In this document: in pieces, positions 25,998 to 36,009 of the stretch | How the letters are laid out: each line of letters opens with the position of its first letter | Numbering within the stretch: position 1 is the first letter of the stretch | Source of the DNA: Mauremys mutica | Taxonomy: Eukaryota; Chordata; Testudines; Geoemydidae | Assembly: GCF_020497125.1 (NCBI RefSeq) | Contig: NC_059075.1 | Span: forward strand, 63,755,321 to 63,819,320 | Direction of reading: 5' to 3' | DNA length: 64,000 bases | Program-made: the position numbers and the translations under genes | The notes under the pieces: model-generated | Database searches by the model: none | The model's input: the letters and a program-made list of their open reading frames with translations, nothing else | Told to the model about the DNA's origin: nothing

Positions 25998-27951
25998 CAG
26001 TCTCCTGAGAATCGAAAAAGAGCCCCAGCATGGACTGCACGGGAGGTACTGGATCTGATCGCTATATGGGGAGAGGATTCAGTGCTAACAGAACTGCGTT
26101 CCAAAAGATGAAATGAAAAAGTATTTGAAAGAATTTCTAAGGCTATGACGGATAAAGGCCACAGCAGGGACTCAGTGCAGTGCAGAGTGAAAGTTAAGGA
26201 GCTCAGACAAGCCTACCAGAAAACCAAAGAAGCAAACGGAAGGTCCGGGGCAGGTCGAAAAACATGCCGCTTCTATGCTGAGCTGCATGCAATTTTAGGG
26301 GGCTGCGCCACAAGTACCCCACCCCTGATCGTGGATTCCGAGGTGGGGTAATCTCTGCCATGGCTGAGGATTATGCAGACGGGGAAGATGAAGATGAAGA
26401 AGAGGAGGAAGACCTAGCAGAGAGCACACAGCACTCCGTGAGCCCCAGCAGCCAGGAGCTTTTTATCACCCTGACGGAATTACCCTCCTCCCAGCCCTCA
26501 CAAGCAACTATCCCAGACAATGACGCCATGGAAGGGAGCTCTGGTGAGTGTACCTTTGCAAATAGCAAACATTGTTTTTTAAGCAAGCCTTTTTTAATGA
26601 TTGATTTGCCCTGAGGACTTGGGATGCATTCGCAGACAGTATAGTTACTTAGAAAAGTTTGTTAACATGTCCGGGGATTGAGAGGAAATCCTCCAGGGAC
26701 ATCTCGATGAAGCGCTCCTGTAGGTACTCCAGAAGCCTTTGCAGAAGGTTTCTGGGCAAGGCAGCCTTGTTCCGCCCACCATGGTAGGACACTTTACCAC
26801 GCCATGCATGTAGCAAGTAATCAGGTATAATTGCGTGGCAAAGCATAGCAGCGTATGGTCCCGGTGACTGCTGGCATTCAAGAAGCATCCGCTCTTTATC
26901 TTGTTCTGTTATCTTCAGCAAAGTGATATCGTTCAGGATAACCTGGTTAAAAATCAGGAATTTAAGTAAGGGTGGTGGCCATTTTTCTACTGGGTTCGTG
27001 GACTGCAGCAGCTTAAAAAAAAACCTTTCCTGCACGTAGCGAAGCGGGGGGAGGGGAGGAGTGAAATGCCGATGATCTTTTTTGTGTTTGGTCACCGGCG
27101 ATCTTCCCCAAGCTACCAGCCACGCAGTGGGTGGGGGGGGTGGGAAGGTTGTTGATTAGCAGGGAGCTAGCGTGATATTAGCCATGCGTTGGGGGGGAGG
27201 GGTAAATCACTACAGAAGCTGAAAGACAGTGGCTTACCATGGCCGCATGCAAGCTGAATTCTGATGCCCGGACCTGTGTCTGTGAGATCTGTAACTCCAG
27301 AGCTGCAAGCACTCACTATTAAGATGAAAAATGCGACCTTGTAGGGAAATCACATGTGCTAGGTGAATAGTGCTGTTCACTGTGAAAGAGTATAACCATT
27401 GTTCTGTAAAATGTATCTTTCTAAATATTTATCTCCCTCATGCAGCTGCAAATTTTTCAACCATCCCTCCTCCATCCCAAAGGCTAGCACAGATAAGGCG
27501 GAGGAAAAAGAAGACGCGAGATGAGATGTTCTCAGATATTATGGAAGTTACACGCAATGAAAGAGCTCATCTGAATGAGTGGAAGGACGTGGTATCAAAT
27601 TACAGGAAAGAGGCCAGTGAACGTGAGGACAGGAGGGATGAACGTGAGGACAGGAGGGACAACCGAGATGAGAGGTGGCGGCAGGAAGACCGGCAGGAAA
27701 ATCAGCGGTGGCGGGATGCAACTCTGGGGCTGCTGCGTGATCAAACTGACAAGCTCCGGCGTCTGGTGGAGCTTCAGGAACGGCAGCAGGATCACAGAGT
27801 GCCGCTGCAGCCCCTGTATAACCACCCTCAACCCTCACCATGTTCCACATCCTCCTCACCCAGACGTGTAAGAACGCGTGGGGGGAGGCTCCGTGCACCC
27901 GCCCACTCCACCCCCGTGGACAGCCCAACCAGAAGGATGTCGTTACTGTGA
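25998..27951 (+). pseudogene. Harbinger Myb/SANT-like DNA-binding protein gene, two exons, disabled
   Basis: Exon 1 runs from ATG at 25998 to 26543 (donor CTG|GTGAGT). Exon 2 runs from 27446 (acceptor TGCAG) to the stop at 27951, and the two exons join in frame. The trihelix/Myb-SANT domain is visible: RAPAWTAREVLDLIAIWGED, then ISKAMTDKGHSRDSVQCRVK with KELRQAYQKTKE. An acidic linker (DEDEEEEEDL) follows. Exon 2 gives a basic RRRKKKTRDEMFSDIM stretch, then two copies of a DEREDRRDxRDER-type charged repeat predicted to be helical, then LVELQERQQDHRVPLQPL and a Ser/Pro tail. Lesions are a TGA where CGA is expected (after LRSKR, about 26110) and a frameshift between about 26330 and 26370. The protein normally binds the element's ends and recruits the transposase. 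Confidence 0.88.
26649..27095 (-). CDS. Antisense open frame inside the Harbinger Myb intron, unknown product
   Basis: A 148-codon open frame lies within the intron of the Myb-like gene, on the opposite strand. I do not recognise a domain. The visible sequence is hydrophobic to basic: FNQVILNDITLLKITEQD, ERMLLECQQSPGPYAAMLCH, AIIPDYLLHAWRGKVSYHGG, RNKAALPRNLLQRLLEYLQE and a MSLEDF end. A related stretch survives at the same relative position in Harbinger copy 1 (about 15080-14995, minus: FNQMTMNDITLLRITQQD), where most differences are conservative. That suggests past protein-level constraint. It could be a third transposon gene, a captured gene fragment, or a chance frame in a conserved non-coding intron. 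The start codon is uncertain. Confidence 0.4.
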   Translation of the reverse strand: MTKHKKDHRHFTPPLPPLRYVQERFFFKLLQSTNPVEKWPPPLLKFLIFNQVILNDITLLKITEQDKERMLLECQQSPGPYAAMLCHAIIPDYLLHAWRGKVSYHGGRNKAALPRNLLQRLLEYLQERFIEMSLEDFLSIPGHVNKLF

Positions 27952-28169
27952 ATTTTTTTTTAATGGCCTTCTCCATCCCTCCTATCCTCCTCCCAAACCA
28001 CACCCTTACTTCTCTCCCTCTTTTTATAATGAATCAATAAAGAATTCATGCTTTTTAAATGAGAGTGACTTTATTTGCATAAGTAAGCTGTACTCGAAGG
28101 GGGAGGGGGAGTTGCTTACAGGGACTGAGTCAATCAAGGGGGTTGGGTGTTCATCAACAAACACAGCAG

Positions 28170-29459
28170 TCACACTGTACCCTGGCCATTGATGAAGCTC
28201 GTTTTCAAAGCTTCTCGGATGCGCACCGCTTCCTGGTGTGCTCTTCTAATCTCCCTGGTGTCTGGCTGCGCGTAATCAGCGGCCAGGTGATTTGCCTCAG
28301 CCTCCCACCCCGCCATAAAGGTCTCCCCCTTACTCTCACAGAGATTGTGGAGAATACAGCAAGCAGCAATAACATAGGGGACATTGGTTTGGCTGAGGTC
28401 TGAGCGAGTCAGTAATGTCCGCCAGCGTGCCTTTAAACGGCCAAATGCACATTCCACCACCATTCTGCACTTGCTCAGCCTGTAATTGAACAGATCCTGA
28501 CCACTGTCCAGGCTGCCTGTGTATGGCTTCATGAGCCATGGCATCAAGGGGTAGGCTGGGTCCCCCAGGATAACGACAGGCATTTCAACATCCCCAACTG
28601 TTATTTTCTGGTCTGGGAAGTAATTCCCTTGCTGCATCCGTTTAAACAGAGTAGTGCTTCTGAAGACGCGAGCGTCATGAACCCTCCCTGGCCATCCCAC
28701 GTGGATGTTTGTGAAACGTCCCTTGTGATCCACCAGTGCTTGCAGCACCATTGAAAAGTACCCCTTCCGGTTTACGTACTGGGTGCCCTGCCGCTGCGGT
28801 GCCAAGATAGGGATATGGGTTCCATCTATCGCCCCCCCACAGTTAGGGAATCCCAGTGCAGCAAAGCCATCCACTATGGCCTGCACATTTCCCAGAGTCA
28901 CAACCTTTCGTAGCAGCAGCTTAGTGATTGCTTTGGCTACTTGGATCACAGCAGCCCCCACAGTAGATTTTCCAACTCCAAATTGATTCCCGACTGACCG
29001 GTAGCTGTCTGGCGTTGCAAGCTTCCACAGGGCTATCGCCACTCGCTTCTCTACTGTGAGGGCTGCTCTCATCTTGGTATTCTGGCGTTTCAGGGCAGCG
29101 GCAAGCAAGTCACAAAGTTCCATGAAAGTGCCATTACGCATGCGAAAGTTTCGCAGCCACTGGGAATCGTCCCACACCTGCAACACAATGCGGTCCCACC
29201 AGTCAGTGCTTGTTTCCCGGGCCCAAAATCGGCGTTCAATGGATAGAATCTACCCCATTACCATCAGGATCTCCAAAGCGCAGGGGCCCGCGGTTTGAGA
29301 GAATTCTGTGTCTACGTCCTCATCACTGTCATCGCCGCGCTGCCGTATCCGCCTCCTCCTCGCCTCGGATTGAAGGTCCTGGTTCACCATAGACTGCACG
29401 AGAGTGCGCGAGGTGTTTAAAACATTCACGATTGCGGTATTGAGCTGAGCAGGGTCCAT
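28170..29459 (-). pseudogene. HARBI1-like DDE transposase, one nonsense codon (copy 2)
   Basis: The frame has 430 codons from ATG at 29459 (MDPAQLNTAIVNVLN) to the stop at 28170. A single TAG near 29250 interrupts it, where copy 1 has CAG (Gln). The downstream 338 codons are fully open. The catalytic core is complete: GAIDGTHIPILAP (first Asp), PGRVHDARVF (His-Asp), ILGDPAYPLMPWLMKPY (Asp) and RMVVECAFGRLKARWR (Glu). The N-terminus carries a basic ARRRRIRQRG patch followed by DDSDEDVD. This is the usual length for PIF/Harbinger transposases. The gene is convergent with the Myb-like gene on +, as in other Harbinger elements, where both products are needed for transposition. As written it would give a truncated product. 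Confidence 0.93.
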
Positions 29460-30382
29460 GCTTGCTGTGCTATGGCGTCTGCACAGTTCACCAAGCAAAA
29501 AAGGCGCGAAACGGTTGTCTGCTGCTCAGGGAGGGAGGGGTGAGGCTGTACCCAGAACCACCCGCGACAATGATTTTTGCCCCATCAGGCACTGGGATCT
29601 CAACCCGGAAATGCCAAGGGGCGGGGGAGGCTGCGCGAACTATGGGATAGCTACGGAATAGCTACCCACAGTGCAATGCTCCAGAAATCGACGCTAGCCT
29701 CGGACCGTGGACGCACACCACCGATTTAATGTGTTTAGTGTGGCCGCGCACACTCGATTTTATACAATCTGTTTTGTTAAACCGGTTTATGTAAATTCGG
29801 AATAATCCCGTAGTGTAGACGTACCCTTAGATCTTGAATGTTTGCGTATATGTAGTAAACAGTGTCCTTTTGGACCCAACTAAGTCCATGTATAAGAATA
29901 GGGTTGTATTCCTATACACTACTACTACTACTAACAACTTGAAATTGAGTCAGTTTGCAAAAATTAGGTATAGTTTAAGGTACCAGACATCTCCACCTAA
30001 CCCCCTGCCATTTTTTGTGGTTTTACCACATCAGCAATTTCCGCCCCCCCACACACACACCAGTTTTATGAACTAGTTACATGCAGTGTTGCCAATTTAG
30101 TGATTATTTGGAAATTTGAATTGAAATTGAAACATTAATACACTTTATATGCTTTTAAAGTGTGTATCATAAAATAATGTACCTGAAAAAGTATAATAGA
30201 TTTGAAAAGTATGAACATAGACTCGCTTCCTTATACAGCTGTTTTTTATGACAACGTCAGTGCATTCATTTTGGTGATGTTCGCCAACCTAATATTTTCA
30301 AATTATGATTTCTAAGCGAAGTCTAAATGAGCTCTCCCTGGCAGCTAGTGATGAGCTGGGGGCTGGGGGGAAAGGCTTCAGG

Positions 30383-30674
30383 CAGGGGCAGCTCCAGGCC
30401 CCAGCACGCCAAGCGCGAGGTTGGGGTGGCATGCCGCGGGGGGCGCTCTGCCGGTCGCCGAGAGGGCAGCAGGCAGGGCTCCGATGGACCTCCCGCAGGC
30501 GTGCCTGTGAAGGGTCTGCTGGTCCCGCGGCTTCAGTGGAGCCGCGGGACCAGCGGACTCTCCGCAGGCATGCCTGCGGGAGGTCCACCGGAGCCACGGG
30601 ACCGGCGACCGGCAGAGCACCCCCCGCGGCATGCCGCTGTGCTTGGGGCGGCGAAACGTCTAGAGCCACCCCTG
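30383..30674. mobile_element. 292-bp foldback hAT MITE with 8-bp target duplication
   Basis: The element begins CAGGGGCAGCTCCAGG and ends TAGAGCCACCCCTG, and is flanked on both sides by the identical 8-bp sequence GCTTCAGG (30375-30382 and 30675-30682). The whole element is an imperfect palindrome, very GC-rich, centred near 30535 on CCCGCGGCTTCAGTGGAGCC. The 8-bp duplication and CAG...CTG ends place it in the hAT superfamily. A related copy lies at 46061-46361. The long open frames on both strands here are palindrome artefacts. Confidence 0.92.
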
Positions 30675-30979
30675 GCTTCAGGACCAGATTGTATTTACAT
30701 TCACACCTAGTCTACCTAGGTATCCAGCAAAAAGAGCTGTGTTGTCCAAGTGATAGATTTTGGCTGGAGTTGGGCTACAACTCACTTAATATAGGAGGGG
30801 AGGGGTAATGAAATGTTGTTATTCTTATTTTATGAGTAAAGGGCAGTAGAACTGTACTTAGCCTGTGCTGACTGAGGGCATCAAGAAAGAGGGTGAGGAC
30901 TGGTGTTTTGCTCGATTGTCTGCCTGAGTCACAAGTACTATTTGACCTGCCCTTCTCCACTGTTTACAGACATTGCTGT

Positions 30980-33200
30980 TTAGGCTCCATAGATAGTCTT
31001 TTGTTTTGTTAAGTGACCACTACAGCTGAAATCACTGATAATCAGGTCTAAGTGCTTAGATCTGCTGTGAGACAATATTTCTGTGGAAGAGACGGCCCCC
31101 ACTGAGAGCTCAGCTAAAATCACTGAGAGCTGGGTGGAACTTTAAGAGACCAACTCGCAGAGGTCACAGTGGCAGCAGAAGATAACAGCGCAGGGCCATT
31201 GGCAACGAAGCAGTGGAGTGAACGGTGGCACAACCAGCAACAGTGGCCAGAGTGAACAGTGAGAAGCTGGAGGAATGAGCAAGGTGCCCTCTTGCTCCCC
31301 ACCTGGGAGGTGAACTCATGTGAAAGCACCTCTGAACTCTGAGTCTCCACTGACCAAGGACAGCACCGGTGAGTGTTAATGAGGCTGTTAAGAATGCTGG
31401 AGACACAACACAGTTCATGCAAACAAACATGGCTGTGGCATCATACTTTCTATTTAAGCAAGAGATACCACACACTACAAACTGGAGGCCAATGTTAAGT
31501 GCATTGTTACTTGTTCATCCTGAAGTTGAACACTGGTTCTGAACAAGACCAGTAAATGCTCACTCTCTTTCTGCAACAAACTCAACTAACTGGCTAGAAG
31601 CATGTGGTGCAACAGTGAAAGACTCAACAGTTGAAAAAGTGAAGAACTCTCTCACCACATTCAAAAAATTTGCATACATGGCTGATGAATGCACTGTTGC
31701 AAATCGGCATCAGTCATTGTGTACATTATCTTGATGTCAGTTGTAGGCCAGTAGATGCATTTCTAGATGTTCAAGTTATAGAAGACACATCAGCTGCATC
31801 TGTGACAACCCACATCTTAGAAGAGTTAAATGCTTGTCAACTGGACCCCAAGTAGTTGGCTGCTTGTGCATTTGATGGAGCTGCAAACTCCTCTGGAAGA
31901 CATGGAGGAGTACAAGTTTGTTCAGAGGAAAGTGTAACCCTAATCTCTCCTACACACACTGCAGAGGCCATCTACTCCAACTAGTGCTAGTACGAGCTGC
32001 AGACTCTTCAAAAGATATTTTAAAAGCTATAAATGTAATGTCTTCATTATATTTTTTTTTCAGCAAGAGTCCAAAAGGACTGAATATCTTGGAAAATATA
32101 GAAGATACACTGGGACCAAAGTTCAAATTAGTCCAACCTGGGAAAATCCTCTGGCTTTCTCATGAGTGATCCTTGGCTATTGTCTTAAAATTACTCCAGC
32201 CGTTATTACTGGCTTTGGAAAGTATCTACCAAGATGGGATGGATCTAAGTAGTGAGGCTGGTGGATTACTTTTGCTACTACGTTCAGAAAAGACTATTTC
32301 CATTCTCTCTCTTGTAAGTCTATTCTTGAAACCATTTGGGTCATTAAACAATGCCATCCAGGCATCTGCTACAACAGTAGTAGATCTTTGCCCAGCAATA
32401 GAAGCTACATTTGGATCAATCAGAGAGCTGTCCATTGAAAAAGTACTGGAAGAAGCAAAGACTTCAGTAATTGTGCATTTGTATTGCATTGGTAATAAAG
32501 GCATTTATATTGAATCCTTAAGTGAAGAGGACAAGAAGTGTTTGTTAAGACAACTGAAAAAGTACACAGACTTGATTCTTAAAAATTTACAACAGCGACT
32601 TCCAGATTCTACTCAACCTCTACGTAGCTTTTACAGATGGCTGTCCTATAAAACACCGACAGTTGAGTGGAGTGAGGCACTACCAGCAATGGGGCTGCCA
32701 TATGCTCAGAACAGAATAGAGAATTTGAACACAGAGTGGAATATCATATAACAAATGATTGAAGATTTGACTTATCATCACTAGTGGCTCGACCCAATCT
32801 TTATGCTATGTTTCCTGGGATGAAAGAAGTAGGAATTCATCTCTTGCTACTCCCAGTCACAACAGCTACAGTCAAGCGTTCTTTTTCATCACTGAATAGA
32901 AATTTGTGCTCTGAAAGAAGTGGCCTTCTGCCTGATCATCTGAATGATCTAATGAGCATATTAATTGAAGGAATGGAAGTACCGGATACACGAGAAGCCA
33001 CCAAAGATGAATGCATTGCATTCAAGAAGTTCATTAACAGAGTTGTGCAAAATTATAACAAGAAACCAAGAAATATGTAGATGCCGTGCTTCATAGAAGG
33101 CTTGAGTAGCCAACTTTAATCTGTGTGATGATTTTAAAACATGAGTTAAGTCCAATAAAATGGTCATGAAACATTTTTCAGTTTTTACCATGGTGCCATA
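30980..33200 (+). mobile_element. hAT-superfamily element remnant
   Basis: A transposase pseudogene (31429-33080) with about 450 bp of element-like leader upstream and an AATAAA-like signal (CCAATAAAATGG near 33154) downstream. Terminal inverted repeats and the 8-bp target duplication were not located, so the outer limits are approximate. Confidence 0.6.
31429..33080 (+). pseudogene. hAT transposase-derived gene remnant (ZNF862/KIAA1586-like)
   Basis: From an ATG at 31429 (MAVASYFLFKQEIPHTTNW) the translation follows a hAT-type transposase, in pieces. Recognisable parts are TFKKFAYMADECTVA, LAACAFDGAANSSGRHGGVQ, HCRGHLLQLVLVRAADSS, VQPGKILWLSH, and a C-terminal hAT dimerisation region with LLLPVTTATVKRSFSSLNRN and LCSERSGLLPDHLNDLMSI. 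The RSFS...L pattern is typical of that domain. At least two in-frame stops (near 31855 and 32169), a premature stop at 32751 and two frameshifts (between 31855 and 31918, and between 32751 and 32784) disable it. The family name is from similarity as I remember it, and the superfamily is firm. It inserted into the TTBK2 intron antisense to the host gene. Confidence 0.85.
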
Positions 33201-34351
33201 TAGCCCACCTTCACCCTTACGGTCTCACCCCTCATTGGCCCTGACCCCCACCCCTGTAAATTCGAACACCCCTCCAATTTCAATTCCAGGGGAAAACACT
33301 GCTTTTCTCCTATTTTAAAAAATGGTTTCTCACTCCTTTTGCTGTGTGAAAAACTTACACACACAACAAGGGAAGAACTGACTATGCAGAAAGTGCTAGT
33401 AAATTCACAAAGTAAACAAACTAAAAGCAGAAAAAAAATTGTCCAATCTCTTTCAGTTTTAGTGATCTTAGGTGTTAATTGTAACAACAGAAAGTAAAAT
33501 ATTTTCAGACAGAAATGTGATTTTTTTTAAGTCTGACAGTCCTTGGCATCTCGGCTGAAGCTGCCAACAAGTGTATCAAATCAGTAACAGGCAGAATAAT
33601 GGTTTTATGATGTATTAGGCCACTAAGCACAGGACCATAACTACCTACTCATTTCACATATGTCAACAGGATTTAGATTCCTAAGTGCCTAAATCTCATT
33701 AAAATGAGACATGCTCCTAAATCACTTAAGCATTGCAATGCTGACCGCAGCAATGACTAAATACCCTTACAAATCTGGGCCTAAATGAACCATCAGATGG
33801 TAACAATTTTTGGCTACCAAGGTAGACTAGCAAACGAGTTGAAAAGCTCCATATATCATTTCACTTCCTGGCCCAGCCTTCCCCCTACCTATAATAATGG
33901 ATTTATGATGCAAAGAATATGTACCACATGACAATTGTTTTGGAAGTGATTGGGGACTGGCATTAAAACTGATTACAATAGGGACAGACAGGATGGCTAG
34001 ATGTGCAGGTGTGGAATTTTGCTCCCTCAGATACTGAGGTCTTGGAAGGACTGTGGGTTTAAGGAACTATAAATATCAGTAAAAAAATAAAACATCATTT
34101 TACATAGTGCTTTTTTTTTTTTTTAAACTCTACCACTAGGTACACATACATTTCCTCCTATATTTGGCTTGTCCTTCTACACAGAAAGCTAGTAATGCTG
34201 TATGTAAGTGCTGTTACTTTTACTATTTACTCTGCTAATCTTCACTCTGACCTTGTGCTGCCATTAGAGAAAGCTGCAGGTTGGGGGAAATGGACCAGAG
34301 GAATTTGTCACTGAAAATGGATGCTTTCACTGCTGATAGTACAGTACTTAT
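33201..34351. other. TTBK2 intron, no gene seen
   Basis: Mostly AT-rich intron. A weak MIR/CORE-like tail with alternating CTAAGTGCCTAAATCTCATT motifs occurs at about 33660-33790. No coding sequence is supported. Confidence 0.55.
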
Positions 34352-35485
34352 TGTGACGTTTCATTCCATATTCTTTATGAAAATATGCTTATGATATGAA
34401 TATGACATAACTGAGATGTACTTTATGCAAGATGGGTCTTGTAAGATATCATTGGAAAGGTTATGATTTACTGAATGTGATTATCCAATTTGTATGCCTG
34501 TATCATTCCCGTATTTGAAGTTAGGAATATTGACTATGTATCTGTATTTCAACTATGCTACTTTGGGTGACACCCACTGCTAACACTTCAGGTACAACAA
34601 TGGAAAAGCCAGACAGGGTGGCTTGGCCTTCCTGCGGAGGCTCCATACTGCTACTGACTCATGAATGCTGTGATACTACAGAGTCAGGTGGTCTTGTCAC
34701 CTAATGCTAAACATTACCTGGGACTTCTTGTAAGTTTCCACTTGAAGGGAAGGGGGGTGTCAAGTTTGGAAAACAAAGGATTCCCGCTTTATGTAAATCC
34801 TATTTGAGGGTGGGGAGGAAGGCAAACAGAACTCCTCCCTCTCCATGACCTGTCTCCCCAAAAAGAAAGACTGCTAAAGCCACCTGAAGCGAAGGCAGGG
34901 GGGGAATCCAGACTGAGACTGAGACAGGGATCCAGTCTGAAAAGAAATATAACTGGAACTTTGAACCACAAAAACTTTGCAACCTGCTTAAAATAACATT
35001 TGGGGTACATTTTGTAACCTGTTTCTTAAGTATATTGAGCTTAGTTTACATATTGCTTTATTTGGAAGCAATCTGCTTTGTTGTGTTATCTCTTATATTC
35101 ACTTAAAATTCACCTTTTGCAGTTAATACATTTATTTCTTGTTTATAATAGAACCCAGTTTATGTAATTTCTAGTGGGGGGGGGGACACAAGACGTTGTG
35201 CATATCTCCCGCCACATTGAGGGAGGGAGCAAATTTCATAAAACCTTTGGGTTTGTACCCCATAAAGGGAGTGGGCACCAGAGTGTTGGAGCAAGCCCCT
35301 AGGGCTGAATTTTTCCAAAGTGGATCTCTGTCTCTCTGGGGGCCCTGCTTGTGTGCTTGGCTGAAAGAGGCTTGTGAGCCTAACCCAGCAAGGCCAGGTA
35401 AAGGGGACCCAGGGTGGCAGAACAGGCTGACTCAGTGGCATCCCAGCACATCAGGTGACACCCCAAAGGGCCCAAACCTGTCACA
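34352..35485 (+). mobile_element. Solo LTR (1134 bp) with 5-bp target duplication
   Basis: The element starts TGTGACGTTTCATTCC and ends AACCTGTCACA, so it has the TG...CA ends and short inverted TGTGAC/GTCACA termini of an LTR. It is flanked by CTTAT on both sides (34347-34351 and 35486-35490). No gag/pol/env sequence lies next to it, so it is a solo LTR left by recombination between two LTRs. A 5-bp duplication fits either an endogenous retrovirus or a Gypsy-type element, and the family is not determined. The open frames over it are not genes. Strand is inferred from the TG-to-CA reading and a T-rich, polyadenylation-like stretch near 35080-35160. Confidence 0.85.
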
Positions 35486-35879
35486 CTTATAAAAAATTAA
35501 CAAGCTCACACTAACTGTCTTGTTGCCCTTAATTGTTTCTTCATTAATTTACAACTTGGAAAGCCTCTATCCTGGCATAGCTAACTTAACATGCTGTAAA
35601 TCTGAATTTTTCATTGCACCAAAGACAGGTGTGATAAAAGTGTCGGAAGAGCTTCTCCATTTTCCAGAATTAAAAAAATAAACAACCAAAAAACAAACCC
35701 TGCAGCACTACATTTCAACATGCCAAACAGTTGCATGTATCACCTGGACACATTAAACAAGCAAGAGAACTTTCTAAAGACCTGTCTGCAATAGAGGACA
35801 GTTTGTTGGCCACAACTGTTTATAAAAGGATACCACCAATCTGAAACCCACTTAATTAAAAAAATAAGGTAATTGCAGG

Positions 35880-36001
35880 TAGGGTGACCAGATAGCAAAT
35901 GTGAAAAATCAGGATGGGGGTTGGGGGTAATAGGAGCCTATATAAGAAAAAGACCAATAATTAGGACTGTCCCTACAAAATTGGGACATCTGGTCATCCT
36001 A
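35880..36001. mobile_element. 122-bp hAT-like MITE with 8-bp duplication
   Basis: The ends are TAGGGTGACCAGATAGCAAA and GGGACATCTGGTCATCCTA, inverted repeats, with TATATAAGAAAAAGACC in the centre. The flanks are ATTGCAGG (35872-35879) and ATTGCGGG (36002-36009), an 8-bp duplication with one later substitution. This is the abundant tetrapod AGGGTGACCAGAT-type MITE. Confidence 0.88.
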
Positions 36002-36009
36002 ATTGCGGG

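Larger units (their letters stand above)
25608..29826. mobile_element. PIF/Harbinger DNA transposon, copy 2, full length (4.2 kb)
   Basis: Both ends are present. The left end is AGCCTGGTCTACACTA and the right end is TAGTGTAGACGTACCC, imperfect 16-bp inverted repeats. The target duplication is TTA (25605-25607 and 29827-29829), as expected for PIF/Harbinger. It encodes a spliced Myb/SANT-like protein on + and a HARBI1-like DDE transposase on -, convergently arranged, with an additional antisense open frame inside the Myb-gene intron. Disabling changes are few: one nonsense codon in the transposase, and one nonsense plus one frameshift in the Myb protein. It is therefore relatively young among the elements here. 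Confidence 0.93.

Noticed and set aside
30298..30808. Long overlapping open frames on both strands
   Set aside because: They lie on the GC-rich palindromic hAT MITE. Palindromes make matching open frames on both strands.
34789..35492. Short open frames over the LTR
   Set aside because: They show no similarity to gag, pol or env and lie within a solo LTR.
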